DNA from: Paenibacillus dakarensis
GTDB taxonomy: Bacteria; Bacillota; Bacilli; Paenibacillales; Paenibacillaceae
Length of the DNA stretch: 64,000 bases
Reading direction: 5' to 3'
NCBI RefSeq assembly: GCF_001373415.1
Contig: NZ_CDSE01000041.1
Location: forward strand, 25,257-89,256
Made by a program: the position numbers and the translations under genes
Shown: positions 27,882-37,055 of the stretch, in pieces
Layout: the number at the start of each line of letters is the position of its first letter
How positions within the stretch are numbered: position 1 is the first letter of the stretch
The notes under the pieces: generated by a model
Seen by the model: the letters and a program-made list of their open reading frames with translations, nothing else
Database searches by the model: none
What the model was told of the DNA's origin: nothing

Positions 27882-28622
27882 TTAATGATGGCTCAAATCC
27901 AGATGCTTCATGATCCGTTCCCGCTGAGCAGCGAATTCCGCTGCATTACGGTTTCTCGGCCGCGGTGTGTCAATGGAGATCGACTCCACAATCCGCCCCG
28001 GACGAGGACTCATAACATAGATGGTATCCGCCAGGTAGATCGCTTCATCGATGTCGTGTGTAATCAGCAGAACCGTTTTTCCCGTTCCTTCCCACAGGCG
28101 CAGGAGCTCGTTTTGCATGGAAATCTTGGTGATGGCGTCCAGCGCACCAAAAGGTTCATCCAGCAGCAGAACTTCCGGGTCCATGACCAGCGCACGGGCA
28201 ATCGATGCGCGCTGGCGCATGCCGCCGGATAACTGGTGCGGATAATATTTCTGAAAACCGTCGAGGCCGACCTTCGCAAGTATCGCGTCTACCTGTGCGG
28301 TCCGTTCTTTTTTGGAGATTCCCGCAAGCTCCAGACCGAAGCCTACATTATACTCAACCGTCCGCCACGGGTATAAGGCGTGCTCCTGAAAGATAAGCAT
28401 TCGGCTTGGATCAGGCTTTTGAATCGGCTGTTCACTTGCTGTAATCTTGCCGCCTGTTGGATAGTCGAGGCCTGCAATCATGCGCAGAACCGTGCTTTTG
28501 CCGCATCCGGAAGGACCCACAATGGCAGCAAACTCACCTTGGGGAATCGTAATATCCACCTCTTCAAGAACATTCAGTGAACCAAAGGCTTTAGATACAT
28601 GGTCTACATGTATAGTCTGCAT
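27882..28622 (-). CDS. ABC transporter ATPase (sulfonate/nitrate/taurine type)
   Basis: The 246-residue ATP-binding subunit of an importer: Walker A GPSGCGKST, Q-loop MLIFQEHALYPW, signature LSGGMRQRASIARAL, Walker B VLLLDEPFGALD and the H-loop LLITHDIDEA. This is the SsuB/TauB/NrtD group. I chose the ATG at 28622 because GGAGGAG lies nine bases before it, while the ATG at 28631 is too close. The stop of the permease gene is one base before this start. The substrate is not set by the ATPase. Confidence 0.9.
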   Translation of the reverse strand: MQTIHVDHVSKAFGSLNVLEEVDITIPQGEFAAIVGPSGCGKSTVLRMIAGLDYPTGGKITASEQPIQKPDPSRMLIFQEHALYPWRTVEYNVGFGLELAGISKKERTAQVDAILAKVGLDGFQKYYPHQLSGGMRQRASIARALVMDPEVLLLDEPFGALDAITKISMQNELLRLWEGTGKTVLLITHDIDEAIYLADTIYVMSPRPGRIVESISIDTPRPRNRNAAEFAAQRERIMKHLDLSHH

Positions 28623-28623
28623 G

Positions 28624-29442
28624 CTATTCATCTCCTCCCGGCTGAACATAACGATAGCGCAGCAGCTTACGCTTCAAACCCTCAAGCAGTACCAGATCCA
28701 GCAGCGCTGCAATCGTTCCGATGACGATGATGCTCATCAGCACACCTTCCATATCGGCAACCTCACCCCGCCAGCGGGAGTAGAAGCCAAGGCCTGCCAT
28801 GGCTCCGCCAACCATCTCCGCTGCAATCAGGGAGCGCCATGCATTCCCGAAAGCGACCTGCGCCCCGGTCACAAAAGCGGGAAGGGATTCCGGAGCGAAT
28901 ACCTTCGCCAGCAGCTGACGACGGCTTGCACCCATAACACGAGCCAGTTCGAGATGTGTACGGTTTACCCCTTCCGTCGCATTCAAAACAGATAACGCCA
29001 TCGGGAAAAAGCTCGCGATAATAATGACTGTCACAATGGTTTTGTTCCCGAAGCCTAACAATATCACGAAGAAAGGGACCCAAGTAATCGGCGGAATCGC
29101 CTGCAATATAGATATCAGACTCCGCAAATACACGGCAAAGCCCTTGGATATTCCACCGACCAGACCGAGCAGGGCCCCGAACAGACACGCAAGCGGGTAA
29201 CCCCAGAGCAGCCGGATCAGACTGTCGCCAATATGGCTTCTGAATTCAGAGTCTTGAATACTGCTGAACAGACGGACAAACACGTCAGGCACATCAGGCA
29301 GCAGATAGGACGGCAGGAAGAACGCCGTGATCTGCCAAATGGCAAGAAGACTCCCTACCGCAAGGAGGTAGGGGAGCACTTTTCGCAAGAAGGAGCCTGA
29401 TTTCGGTTTCGCCTGCGGCAATTTCGTGTACGATGGGTTCAC
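28624..29442 (-). CDS. ABC transporter permease (sulfonate/nitrate/taurine type)
   Basis: A 272-residue permease with six membrane segments. The EAA loop, with the pattern E-x-ARVMGASRRQLLAKVFAPESLP, lies at about residues 160-190 and contacts the ATPase. It belongs to the SsuC/TauC family. The start is a GTG at 29442, with AAGGAGAG before it. It lies 33 bases after the binding protein gene, in one operon. Confidence 0.9.
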   Translation of the reverse strand: MNPSYTKLPQAKPKSGSFLRKVLPYLLAVGSLLAIWQITAFFLPSYLLPDVPDVFVRLFSSIQDSEFRSHIGDSLIRLLWGYPLACLFGALLGLVGGISKGFAVYLRSLISILQAIPPITWVPFFVILLGFGNKTIVTVIIIASFFPMALSVLNATEGVNRTHLELARVMGASRRQLLAKVFAPESLPAFVTGAQVAFGNAWRSLIAAEMVGGAMAGLGFYSRWRGEVADMEGVLMSIIVIGTIAALLDLVLLEGLKRKLLRYRYVQPGGDE

Positions 29443-29475
29443 CGGAAACTCTCCTTTTATAAGCTGTAATTTTAG

Positions 29476-30528
29476 TTATTGCTGCTTCTGCCGGTCCTGC
29501 CAGCTCAGATCTATAATATCTTCAACCGACACATCTTTCTCCAGCACACCCTGCTCTTTCATCATGTCGGAAATCTCCTGCATACGGGACACTTCATCCG
29601 GCGTGATCTCCCAGTTAAACACCTGGGTCTCTATCGCCTGCTTGATCACATCAAGCGACTCTACCGTACCGCCATGATGGGAGGTCATCGTATCCGAATC
29701 TACAAAATGCTTCATGATCAGGCCTGCCGATTTCTTCGGATCCTGCTGCAGCATTTCAATCGCTTCCTTCTGTGCATCCAGCATTTGATCGACGGCCTCG
29801 CGGTTGTTCTTCAGATTATCCTCGGTTGTAATCACGACCATACAAGGGAACGGCCACACCTTGCCGATTTCGTATATTTGCTTCGCACCCAGTGTATGGG
29901 TTGCGATACTGTCATATGGCTCGAATACAAACGCTGCATCCACCGCACCGGAAGCGAGTGATTGAATGGATTGGCCCGGATCCACGTATACCATCTGCAC
30001 ATCCTTGCTCGTTAATCCCGCTTCCTTGAGCACAACACCGTTCAGAACGATATCCGCTGTACTGCCCTGCCCTTGGGAAGCCAGTTTCTTGCCCTTCAGA
30101 TCACTTACGGATGTAACAGGGCTTCCATCCTTCACAAGTATGCTGTGAAATCCGAGCTGCGCTCCGCCTACAACCTTAACGCCAGCACCTTTCGAAGCCC
30201 AGGAAACCGCATTGGTGAAACCGAGCACCCCGGCGTCCACCTGTTTGCCGACCATCGCTTTAATCAAATCCGTACCGCTCTTGAATTGCTGCATCTTCAC
30301 GTTAAGCCCATGCTTCTCGTACAGCTTAGCCTCATAAGCAAGCATCGCCTGAGCATCATCCATTACATTCAGATAACCAACCACAAAATCCTTCTGAGCC
30401 TTGCCCTCTTCTCCGGCACTGTCTCCATTACCTTGCTTCGCCTCATTACCGCACGCTGTAACTGCCAGCATGGCGATGAGAAGCAGGCCGATCATGAACC
30501 CTTTCAACCCTTGGGTATCTTTTGACAT
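29476..30528 (-). CDS. ABC transporter substrate-binding lipoprotein (SsuA/TauA/NrtA type)
   Basis: A 350-residue lipoprotein: signal peptide with lipobox AVTAC at about residues 22-26, then a two-lobed binding domain of the type that binds sulfonates, nitrate, taurine or pyrimidine precursors. Typical segments are KDFVVGYLNVMDDAQAML, VDAGVLGFTNAV and VSDLKGKKLASQGQGSTAD. The exact ligand cannot be read off. The ATG at 30528 has AAAGGGGG before it. It is the first gene of the three-gene importer, and cysK follows the operon, which fits a sulfur source such as a sulfonate. Confidence 0.88.
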   Translation of the reverse strand: MSKDTQGLKGFMIGLLLIAMLAVTACGNEAKQGNGDSAGEEGKAQKDFVVGYLNVMDDAQAMLAYEAKLYEKHGLNVKMQQFKSGTDLIKAMVGKQVDAGVLGFTNAVSWASKGAGVKVVGGAQLGFHSILVKDGSPVTSVSDLKGKKLASQGQGSTADIVLNGVVLKEAGLTSKDVQMVYVDPGQSIQSLASGAVDAAFVFEPYDSIATHTLGAKQIYEIGKVWPFPCMVVITTEDNLKNNREAVDQMLDAQKEAIEMLQQDPKKSAGLIMKHFVDSDTMTSHHGGTVESLDVIKQAIETQVFNWEITPDEVSRMQEISDMMKEQGVLEKDVSVEDIIDLSWQDRQKQQ

Positions 30529-30571
30529 CGTAAAGCCCCCTTTATTCATAAATTCCGATAAACTTACTAGG

Positions 30572-30601
30572 ATTATAAGAAAAACTTCTAATGATTGTCA
30601 A
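30572..30601 (-). promoter_or_regulatory. Promoter of the sulfonate-type ABC operon
   Basis: TTGACA, 18 bases and TATAAT on the minus strand, 44 bases before the binding protein start. Confidence 0.8.
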
Positions 30602-30701
30602 TCCATTTGGTTGAAAATAATCCCGTAGTCTTCTTTATTTCGTCTTTATGGTATTCTCTATATATTCAACTTGCCGGCTATTATTGAAGGAGGCCTTTGT
30701 C

Positions 30702-31559
30702 ATGACTGCAATTCCATATTTACTCGAGGGGACCGGCCCCATCCTGATGCTGGATCGAAGCCAAGACCTAGCTGAACCGGACGTGCTCTATTCCTTTGCT
30801 CTGGATGAGCTTCTATGCCGGGTAACAGGGCGGGGCGGCCCGGCCATATGCCATATATGGCGGCATCCCCGCGCGTTTGTTATGGGTGTCCGTGACAGCA
30901 GGCTGCCTAAGGCTTCGGAAGCGGAAGTGCTGCTGCAGACACTTGGTTACGATACAGCCACCCGCCATTCGGGCGGAGCTGCCGTCCCTCTCGATCCGGG
31001 TGTAGTGAACTTGTCCCTCATCCTTCCGCTTGGAGATCACCCAAACCATCAGAACTTTCATCAGGATTTCGAGATGATGGTGCTCCTTATTCGTGAAGCA
31101 CTCAAGGATTCGGGATATACCGTGGATACCGGCGAAATTGCCGGAGCCTTCTGTCCGGGTGCCTATGACCTGAGCATCCATGGCCGGAAGTTCTGCGGGA
31201 TCGCCCAGCGCAGACAGAGCAAGTCTTTCATTATTCAAGCCTTTATTATCGCGGAGGGATCCGGCAGCGAACGTGCCCGCCTTGTCCGTTCCTTCTATGA
31301 CCAGGCGGCCGGACAGGCGGATCCCGCCGATTATCCGCTCGTTCAGCCCGATTCCACAGCGAGTCTGGAAGAGCTGGCAGATCTGGGTCCAAACGCCGTT
31401 TCCGTCTTTACGGAAGCGGTCAAGAAGGTCATCCGGAACTGGCAATTGGCTGCAGATCCGGCAGCCCTGACAGCTGCCGCCGCTAAGCTTGTGCTTCCTT
31501 CCCCAGAAGAAATCCGCACTATGGCGCACTCCCTCAGACAGCGCTATATGCGGGAATAG
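30702..31559 (+). CDS. lipL: Octanoyl-[GcvH]:protein N-octanoyltransferase
   Basis: In Bacillus-type lipoate synthesis, LipL moves octanoyl from GcvH to E2 subunits through a thioester on a catalytic Cys. The 285-residue protein has the family blocks TRHSGGAAVPLDPGVVNLSL (shown in full at 20 residues) at 87-106, and GEIAGAFCPGAYDLSIHGRK at 144-163, with Cys151 as the likely acyl-carrier and Lys163 in the place of the conserved Lys. AAGGAGG precedes the ATG. LipM and LplA share this fold, but the order of blocks and GAFCPG point to LipL. It is a single gene. Confidence 0.85.
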   Translation: MTAIPYLLEGTGPILMLDRSQDLAEPDVLYSFALDELLCRVTGRGGPAICHIWRHPRAFVMGVRDSRLPKASEAEVLLQTLGYDTATRHSGGAAVPLDPGVVNLSLILPLGDHPNHQNFHQDFEMMVLLIREALKDSGYTVDTGEIAGAFCPGAYDLSIHGRKFCGIAQRRQSKSFIIQAFIIAEGSGSERARLVRSFYDQAAGQADPADYPLVQPDSTASLEELADLGPNAVSVFTEAVKKVIRNWQLAADPAALTAAAAKLVLPSPEEIRTMAHSLRQRYMRE

Positions 31560-31570
31560 ATGAGTATGCC

Positions 31571-31616
31571 AAAAAGGGTTGTTCCCAGTAATCATTACTG
31601 CTGAACAACCCTTTTT
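31571..31616 (+). terminator. Terminator after lipL
   Basis: AAAAAGGGTTGTTC pairs with GAACAACCCTTTTT, with a smaller inner AGTAAT/ATTACT stem, about ten bases beyond the stop. From here to 31789 I see nothing supported. Confidence 0.9.
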
Positions 31617-31789
31617 ATTAAATTCGGACTATGCTTATTACATTTCTGGCTGATAAGGCGGACGGACCGATCTCCGACGGTCCCAGATGTGCAGAATGAA
31701 GAAGCAGACGATGTATACTGCTTAAAGCATTGTAGCCAATATATGCCCCGATTAGCAATGATAAACCATGCTCAAGACTTCTATTACAC

Positions 31790-31820
31790 AAAAAAAAGAC
31801 ATCCCCTCATTCAGGGATGC
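31790..31820 (-). terminator. Terminator of the small membrane protein gene
   Basis: On the minus strand GCATCCC pairs with GGGATGT, then TTTTTTTT follows. It lies about 60 bases after the stop. Confidence 0.75.
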
Positions 31821-31876
31821 ACTGCAATCAATCATTTCTATAACGACCGCACTTCCGGCATATGCCTTACCGGCCA

Positions 31877-32320
31877 TTATCCTCTCATAGACGACGAGGC
31901 AGCCTTCCTTCTGATCCGCTTCTGTGCCCACCTCAGCAGCTCCTGGAATGCCCAATATACCGACGCACCCAGCATAAAGGGATATCGGTATGCGGTCCAA
32001 TCCCCGGCTCCCATCAAGAGGGAGAAGCCCCATCCTAATGCGACACTTCCGAGCAAATAAGAAATAAGCTTCATAGCAATCGCTACGCCCTTGGGGGCTC
32101 CGTTAAACAAACGCTCAACCGCAGCATCCAGCACCAGTGAAAGCGGGACGCCGAGAAGAAGATACACTGGAAACAGAATGATCCATCCTGTGATAAAAAG
32201 CATGAAATACGATTCATAGCCAATTCCCGTCTCCCTCATATCAATTGGCGTGTAATCCCCATAAGCTGCGATCAGACAGATGAGGAGCGAAGAAAGGAGT
32301 GCTGATATCCATTTTGACAT
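31877..32320 (-). CDS. Hypothetical membrane protein
   Basis: A 147-residue protein with a signal-like first helix and three more membrane segments. No family is recognised. The ATG at 32320 was chosen because AGAGGTGAT precedes it; the longer frame has no ribosome site. It lies 48 bases downstream of the LysR gene on the same strand and may share its transcript. Confidence 0.6.
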   Translation of the reverse strand: MSKWISALLSSLLICLIAAYGDYTPIDMRETGIGYESYFMLFITGWIILFPVYLLLGVPLSLVLDAAVERLFNGAPKGVAIAMKLISYLLGSVALGWGFSLLMGAGDWTAYRYPFMLGASVYWAFQELLRWAQKRIRRKAASSSMRG

Positions 32321-32367
32321 CACATTTATCACCTCTACCACTAATAACACGGCAAAATAGCAAGAGG

Positions 32368-33267
32368 TTACATATACCGTGGCGGAAAAGCTTTATTTAG
32401 GCGCAGCATATCCAGAAAAATTTCTGCTGCTCTTGTATGATACGGCGTCCCCTGCGTAATCAGGGAAAAATGCCGCCGCACCCGTTCGCCGTCAGGCTGC
32501 AGCATCAGCAGTGTTCCGAGTGCAATCTCTTTCCTCACAGCCCAGTGGGACAGCAATGTCACTCCAAGCCCTGCCTCCACCGATTCTTTTATCAGCTGCG
32601 TACTCCCAAACTCCACCTTATGCTCCGGTTGATATCCCCACTTCGTAAACATCTGCTCGGTCACATAACGTGTTCCTGACCCGCTCTCCCGTACAATCCA
32701 GGCTTCATCGCTCAGCTCGGATAGACTGATCGTATCCCGTCCCGCATAACGCTCCGCATTCGGTGCAATAATAAACAAATCATCCTCTGCAAAAGCCTCA
32801 ATAAAAAGCTTGTCATGATGATATTCTCCTTCTACGATTCCGATATCCGCCTGGTGATTCAAGATCATTTCGGCCACCTCTGCCGTATTTCCAATCTGAA
32901 TTTTGGGCTTGATCAAGGGGTATTCATCACGTAGATGCGCCAGCACATGCGGCAGCACGTACTCTCCAAAGGTGTAGCTCGCACTGATCGACAAATCACC
33001 ACCGGCCCGGTGCAGCAGATCATCGACGAGTGTATGCATTCGAGTATACTTTCCCAAAATATCCTGGGCATGATGAAATACAATTTCACCTGCCCGGGTT
33101 AAGCGCACATATTTATTTGTTCTTTCGAGCAGCTTGGCATCCATGGTTCGTTCCAGCGCCTGTATGTATTGGCTTACCGCAGGCTGGGTCATATTCAGCT
33201 CCTCTGCTGCCCGCGTAAAGTTTCCTTTCTCTACAACCGTCACAAAAACTTGTAACGAGAGATCCAT
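32368..33267 (-). CDS. LysR-family regulator (CysL/YeiE-like)
   Basis: A 299-residue LysR-type regulator: N-terminal helix-turn-helix with VVEKGNFTRAAEELNMTQPAVSQYIQALE (key span about 12-40) and a C-terminal effector domain with SGSGTRYVTEQMF. It is divergent from a YeiH gene, as yeiE is from yeiH in enterobacteria and as CysL-like regulators often sit, which suggests control of that exporter in response to a sulfur signal. AAGGAGGG precedes the ATG. The effector is inferred, not shown. Confidence 0.85.
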   Translation of the reverse strand: MDLSLQVFVTVVEKGNFTRAAEELNMTQPAVSQYIQALERTMDAKLLERTNKYVRLTRAGEIVFHHAQDILGKYTRMHTLVDDLLHRAGGDLSISASYTFGEYVLPHVLAHLRDEYPLIKPKIQIGNTAEVAEMILNHQADIGIVEGEYHHDKLFIEAFAEDDLFIIAPNAERYAGRDTISLSELSDEAWIVRESGSGTRYVTEQMFTKWGYQPEHKVEFGSTQLIKESVEAGLGVTLLSHWAVRKEIALGTLLMLQPDGERVRRHFSLITQGTPYHTRAAEIFLDMLRLNKAFPPRYM

Positions 33268-33314
33268 TGATCGAGCTCCCTCCTTCCCTAGATCTATGTA
33301 TGATTTAAAAGATT

Positions 33315-33372
33315 ATCATAACCTTTTACTTATGATAATAATTATGATGATTTATTATTCTTATTTAAGAAT
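33315..33372. promoter_or_regulatory. Divergent operator region of LysR and yeiH
   Basis: ATCATAA-N8-TTATGAT (33315-33336) and ATTCTTA-TT-TAAGAAT (33357-33372) are AT-rich inverted repeats of the T-N11-A type that LysR proteins bind. They sit between the two divergent genes. Confidence 0.5.
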
Positions 33373-33424
33373 ATCAGTTACGATGAATTAAAACCATTTA
33401 ACCGGACATATCGGAGGTACAGTA

Positions 33425-34471
33425 ATGAGATCAGAAGATCACACACTTTCGAATCAGGAACCATATGAAAACCAGCGGCCAAAACAGAAAAACACAATTA
33501 TGGCTATGGCAGGCGGAATCGGTTTTACATTTATAATCGCACTTATAGGCTATGCCCTATCTTCCGTGCCTAAACTGAGTGTTCTGGGACAATTGGCATG
33601 GGCGATTCTAATTGCTGCCTTAATCCGTCAGCTGTGGGGATACCCTGAGGCCATTCGATCCGGAATACAGTTTACAGCGAAGAAGTTGCTTCGGCTTGCG
33701 ATTATTCTGTACGGACTCAAGCTCAATATTGCCATCGTATTCAGCCAAGGCCTGGGGCTGCTGCTTCGGGATGTTGTCGTCATTGTGTTCGCTATTCTGG
33801 TAACCATGCTGCTGTCAAAATGGCTTAAAGCCGACGGTTCCCTCTCGCTACTGCTTGGGATTGGAACCGGTGTATGCGGTGCAGCGGCCATCGCAGCCGT
33901 ATCACCGATCCTGAAAGCTAAAGATGAGGATACGGCACTTGGCGCAGGAATCATTGCTTTTGTCGGCACCGTGTTCGCCGTTGTTTATACGCTGCTGCAA
34001 CCTGTTCTTCCGCTTACAGAAGGACAATACGGTATATGGTCCGGCATCAGTCTTCATGAACTTGCCCATGTTGCCTTAGCTGCAGCGCCTGCCGGAGAAG
34101 GGGCGCTTGCGGTCAGCCTGCTGGCGAAGCTTGGACGGGTATTTCTTCTGATTCCACTGAGCCTTGTATTGATGTATTGGATGCGCCGTACCGGACGGAT
34201 CGAGAAGGGTTCGAAGCTTGAATTCCCTTGGTTCCTACTTGGTTTTATTGCCCTTAGCCTGATTGGCAGTATTGAATTCGGCGGTACGCCCCTTATTCCT
34301 GCCGGCTTAAAGAACGGTATTGCAAACTCGGCATCCTTTATTCTTGCAATGGCTATGGTAGGCCTTGGACTGAACATTCATATCCAGTCCCTTCGAAAGG
34401 CTTGGCGTCCGCTGCTTGCTATGACCATCACATCCGTACTGCTTGCCGTACTCGCCTTCTGGATGTCATAA
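33425..34471 (+). CDS. yeiH: YeiH family membrane protein (UPF0324, putative sulfate exporter)
   Basis: A 348-residue membrane protein with about ten segments. The family stretches RLAIILYGLKLNIA, GIGTGVCGAAAIAAVSPILKA, HELAHVALAA and AMAMVGLGLNIH are all present. The family is annotated as a putative sulfate exporter, but direct biochemical proof is thin. GGAGG precedes the ATG at 33425. It is divergent from the LysR gene and fits the sulfur theme upstream. Confidence 0.88.
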   Translation: MRSEDHTLSNQEPYENQRPKQKNTIMAMAGGIGFTFIIALIGYALSSVPKLSVLGQLAWAILIAALIRQLWGYPEAIRSGIQFTAKKLLRLAIILYGLKLNIAIVFSQGLGLLLRDVVVIVFAILVTMLLSKWLKADGSLSLLLGIGTGVCGAAAIAAVSPILKAKDEDTALGAGIIAFVGTVFAVVYTLLQPVLPLTEGQYGIWSGISLHELAHVALAAAPAGEGALAVSLLAKLGRVFLLIPLSLVLMYWMRRTGRIEKGSKLEFPWFLLGFIALSLIGSIEFGGTPLIPAGLKNGIANSASFILAMAMVGLGLNIHIQSLRKAWRPLLAMTITSVLLAVLAFWMS

Positions 34472-34582
34472 AAATAACCAAGCGCTGATTCCCCCGGACA
34501 ATGGAGTGGTATATTTATACATGCCAATCTTCATGAACGAAAAAAATCCGGCGAAAGACATCCAAAAATGAGGTAAACGATA

Positions 34583-35089
34583 ATGAATGAGACGGTTAAA
34601 GCCTTCATGTTTGAAGATGACGGGATGATCCCTAATCATCCCACACTCCCTGTCCTTCTATATGTTAATGCATTAAGCAATCAATCCGAACAGATCGAAA
34701 GCATCTTTAATCGCAATGGATGGCGAAACAGCTGGCAGAATGGTGTTTTTCCATACCATCATTACCACAGCAACGCCCATGAAGTGCTTGGTGTCATCTC
34801 AGGCTCTGCCCTTCTTCAATTGGGCGGTGAGCAAGGAGCACAGGTTGAACTGAACACCGGCGATGTTGTTGTGCTTCCTGCAGGAACCGGTCATAAGAAA
34901 ATATCCTCCTCCGCAGATTTTCTTATTGCCGGAGCATACCCGGATGGCATGGATTACAACACTCGCCGTGGAGAGCCAAGTGACCGGCCCAAAGCGCTTG
35001 AGGAGATACGCCATGTCCCGCTCCCGTTATCCGATCCGGTTTACGGCACAGATGGACCATTGATACGGAAGTGGCGAAACGGATGTTAA
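34583..35089 (+). CDS. Cupin domain protein (YjlB-like)
   Basis: A 168-residue single cupin. The metal-ligand motif runs HHYHSNAHEVLGVISG (about 54-69), and the second half has GDVVVLPAGTGHKKI (about 93-107). These are the two cupin boxes with conserved His and Glu. The sequence resembles Bacillus YjlB, whose job is not known. GAGG stands before the ATG at 34583. It is 111 bases downstream of the YeiH gene. Confidence 0.8.
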   Translation: MNETVKAFMFEDDGMIPNHPTLPVLLYVNALSNQSEQIESIFNRNGWRNSWQNGVFPYHHYHSNAHEVLGVISGSALLQLGGEQGAQVELNTGDVVVLPAGTGHKKISSSADFLIAGAYPDGMDYNTRRGEPSDRPKALEEIRHVPLPLSDPVYGTDGPLIRKWRNGC

Positions 35090-35223
35090 CAATAACCGAA
35101 AATCGGGTAAATTATTATGATACGGCTATAACCCTCTTCGCAGAGTTTAGCCTTCTTTTTCGTGGGTAGGCTACAAGGATCACCATAACGTTGTTGAGTT
35201 ATAACTTAGAGGAGATGGGTTCA

Positions 35224-36687
35224 TTGCAACGAAATCATACCATTATGCAATTTTTCGAGTGGCATATTGCAGCTGACGGTTCTCACTGGAATCGCCTAAG
35301 AGATGCTGCACCTCAATTAAAACAGGCCGGAATTACCTCCGTTTGGATCCCCCCGGTAACCAAAGGCCAATCTGCTGAAGACACGGGTTATGGAGTATAC
35401 GATCTGTACGATCTCGGTGAATTCGACCAAAAGGGAACCGTTGCTACGAAATACGGTACCAAGGAGCAGCTGATTGAAGCCATTCAGGCGTGTAAGGATA
35501 ATGGCATAGCCGTTTATGTCGATCTGGTCATGAATCACAAGGCTGGGGCAGACGCCACAGAACGGTTCCAGGTCATTGAAGTAGACGAAATGGATCGCAA
35601 CAAGGATATCTCCAAGCCCTTTGAAATTGAAGGATGGACCAAGTTTACCTTTCCGGGACGCGGGGATACTTATTCGTCATTCAAGTGGAACTTCAACCAT
35701 TTTAACGGAACAGACTACGATGAAAGCCAGGGCCGTACCGGCATCTTCCGTATCTTGGGTGAGAATAAATCATGGAGTGACAATGTAGATAATGAATTCG
35801 GCAATTATGATTACCTCATGTTCGCCAATATTGATTACAGTCACCCCGATGTCCGCCGCGAGATGACGGAATGGGGCAAGTGGATGATTGATACGCTGCA
35901 TTGCAACGGATTCCGCCTCGATGCCATCAAGCATATTAACTATGATTTTATTAAAGAGTTTGCAGCAGCGATGAGGGAGAAGGAAGGGGATTCCTTCTAT
36001 ATCGTCGGTGAGTTCTGGAATCCGGAGCTGGATGCCTCGCGTGAATTCCTCGATTCGATTGATTATCAAATCGACTTGTTCGATGTATCTCTCCATTACA
36101 AGCTGCATGCCGCATCTGAAGCTGGAGCTGACTTTGATTTGCGGACGATTTTTGATGATACCCTGGTTCAGTCCCATCCGACAAATGCCGTTACTTTTGT
36201 AGACAATCATGATTCACAGCCTCATGAATCGCTTGAATCGTGGGTACAGGATTGGTTTAAGCAAAGTGCCTACGCCTTAATATTGCTGCGTAAAGATGGC
36301 TACCCTGTCGTCTTTTACGGAGATTATTATGGCATTGGCGGAGAAAACCCCATCCCCGGTAAACAGATTGCCATCGATCCGCTGCTCTATGCCCGTTCCA
36401 ATAAAGCCTATGGCAAGCAGGAGGACTATTTCGACCACCCTAACACGATTGGCTGGGTTCGCCTGGGCGTTCCTGAAATCGAGCGCTCCGGCTGTGCGGT
36501 TGTCATATCGAATGGTGATGAAGGCAGCAAGCGAATGAATGTAGGCGCAGAACGAGCCGGACAAGTCTGGGTTGACCTAACCAATACAAGGGAAGACAAG
36601 ATCACCATTGGTGAAGATGGTTTTGCAGAATTCCCGGTAAATGGCGGCAGTGTTTCTGTATGGGCGCAGCCTGATGAAAATGTTTAA
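35224..36687 (+). CDS. Alpha-amylase, GH13, cytoplasmic type
   Basis: A 487-residue GH13 alpha-amylase that cleaves alpha-1,4 glucan bonds. The catalytic residues are visible: Asp233 in GFRLDAIKHI (nucleophile), Glu263 in VGEFWN (acid/base) and Asp330 in TFVDNHDSQ. No signal peptide is present, so it acts inside the cell, probably on maltodextrin or glycogen. I chose the TTG at 35224: AGAGGAG lies nine bases before it but abuts the ATG at 35215, and the product then begins MQRNHTIMQFFEWHI, as in other members. It is a single gene. Confidence 0.9.
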   Translation: MQRNHTIMQFFEWHIAADGSHWNRLRDAAPQLKQAGITSVWIPPVTKGQSAEDTGYGVYDLYDLGEFDQKGTVATKYGTKEQLIEAIQACKDNGIAVYVDLVMNHKAGADATERFQVIEVDEMDRNKDISKPFEIEGWTKFTFPGRGDTYSSFKWNFNHFNGTDYDESQGRTGIFRILGENKSWSDNVDNEFGNYDYLMFANIDYSHPDVRREMTEWGKWMIDTLHCNGFRLDAIKHINYDFIKEFAAAMREKEGDSFYIVGEFWNPELDASREFLDSIDYQIDLFDVSLHYKLHAASEAGADFDLRTIFDDTLVQSHPTNAVTFVDNHDSQPHESLESWVQDWFKQSAYALILLRKDGYPVVFYGDYYGIGGENPIPGKQIAIDPLLYARSNKAYGKQEDYFDHPNTIGWVRLGVPEIERSGCAVVISNGDEGSKRMNVGAERAGQVWVDLTNTREDKITIGEDGFAEFPVNGGSVSVWAQPDENV

Positions 36688-36743
36688 AATTTTCTCTAAT
36701 CGGTTAATACCTTGTATCCTTAAACCGAATGGAGATGTTAATA

Positions 36744-36923
36744 ATGAGCGATCATAACGGACTCGGAGATAAAATCAAAGGCGGCGTTTCCAAGGCAAAA
36801 GGTGAGGTAAAGGATCAAGTAGGTAACGCCACCGATAACAAATCAATGCAGGCCGAAGGTAAAGTGGATAAGGCCAAAGGCGAGGTTCAGCAAAAAGTCG
36901 GCGAGGTTAAAGACAAGCATTAA
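36744..36923 (+). CDS. CsbD family stress protein
   Basis: A 59-residue, Lys- and Gly-rich protein with the CsbD repeat pattern (DKIKGGVSKAKGEVKDQVGN, then VDKAKGEVQQKVGEVK). In Bacillus csbD is a general stress (sigma B) gene; the role is not known. GGAGATG precedes the ATG at 36744. I see no clear sigma B promoter upstream. A terminator follows. Confidence 0.88.
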   Translation: MSDHNGLGDKIKGGVSKAKGEVKDQVGNATDNKSMQAEGKVDKAKGEVQQKVGEVKDKH

Positions 36924-36935
36924 GGTATATATACA

Positions 36936-36970
36936 AGAACCCCGGGCCTGATGGGTCCGGGGTTCTTTCG
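36936..36970 (+). terminator. Terminator after csbD-like gene
   Basis: AGAACCCCGGGCC pairs with GGTCCGGGGTTCT and leads into TTCG. The stem is GC-rich and nearly perfect. Confidence 0.85.
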
Positions 36971-37055
36971 TTGTGGCAAGGGGTGGATTGAAACCCCAGT
37001 GAAGCGGATATCGTATACACCCTTATCATATTTTAATAGAAGGAGCATCTGCCTA

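Noticed and set aside
27198..28232. A 344-codon plus-strand frame across cysK and the ABC ATPase gene
   Set aside because: It spans two real minus-strand genes and their gap, without a family match.
30540..30590. A possible CymR site near the sulfonate-type operon promoter
   Set aside because: Only a half match to the known motif is present; too weak to list as a feature.
30813..31595. A 260-codon minus-strand frame opposite lipL
   Set aside because: lipL is complete with catalytic residues on the other strand, so this is a shadow.
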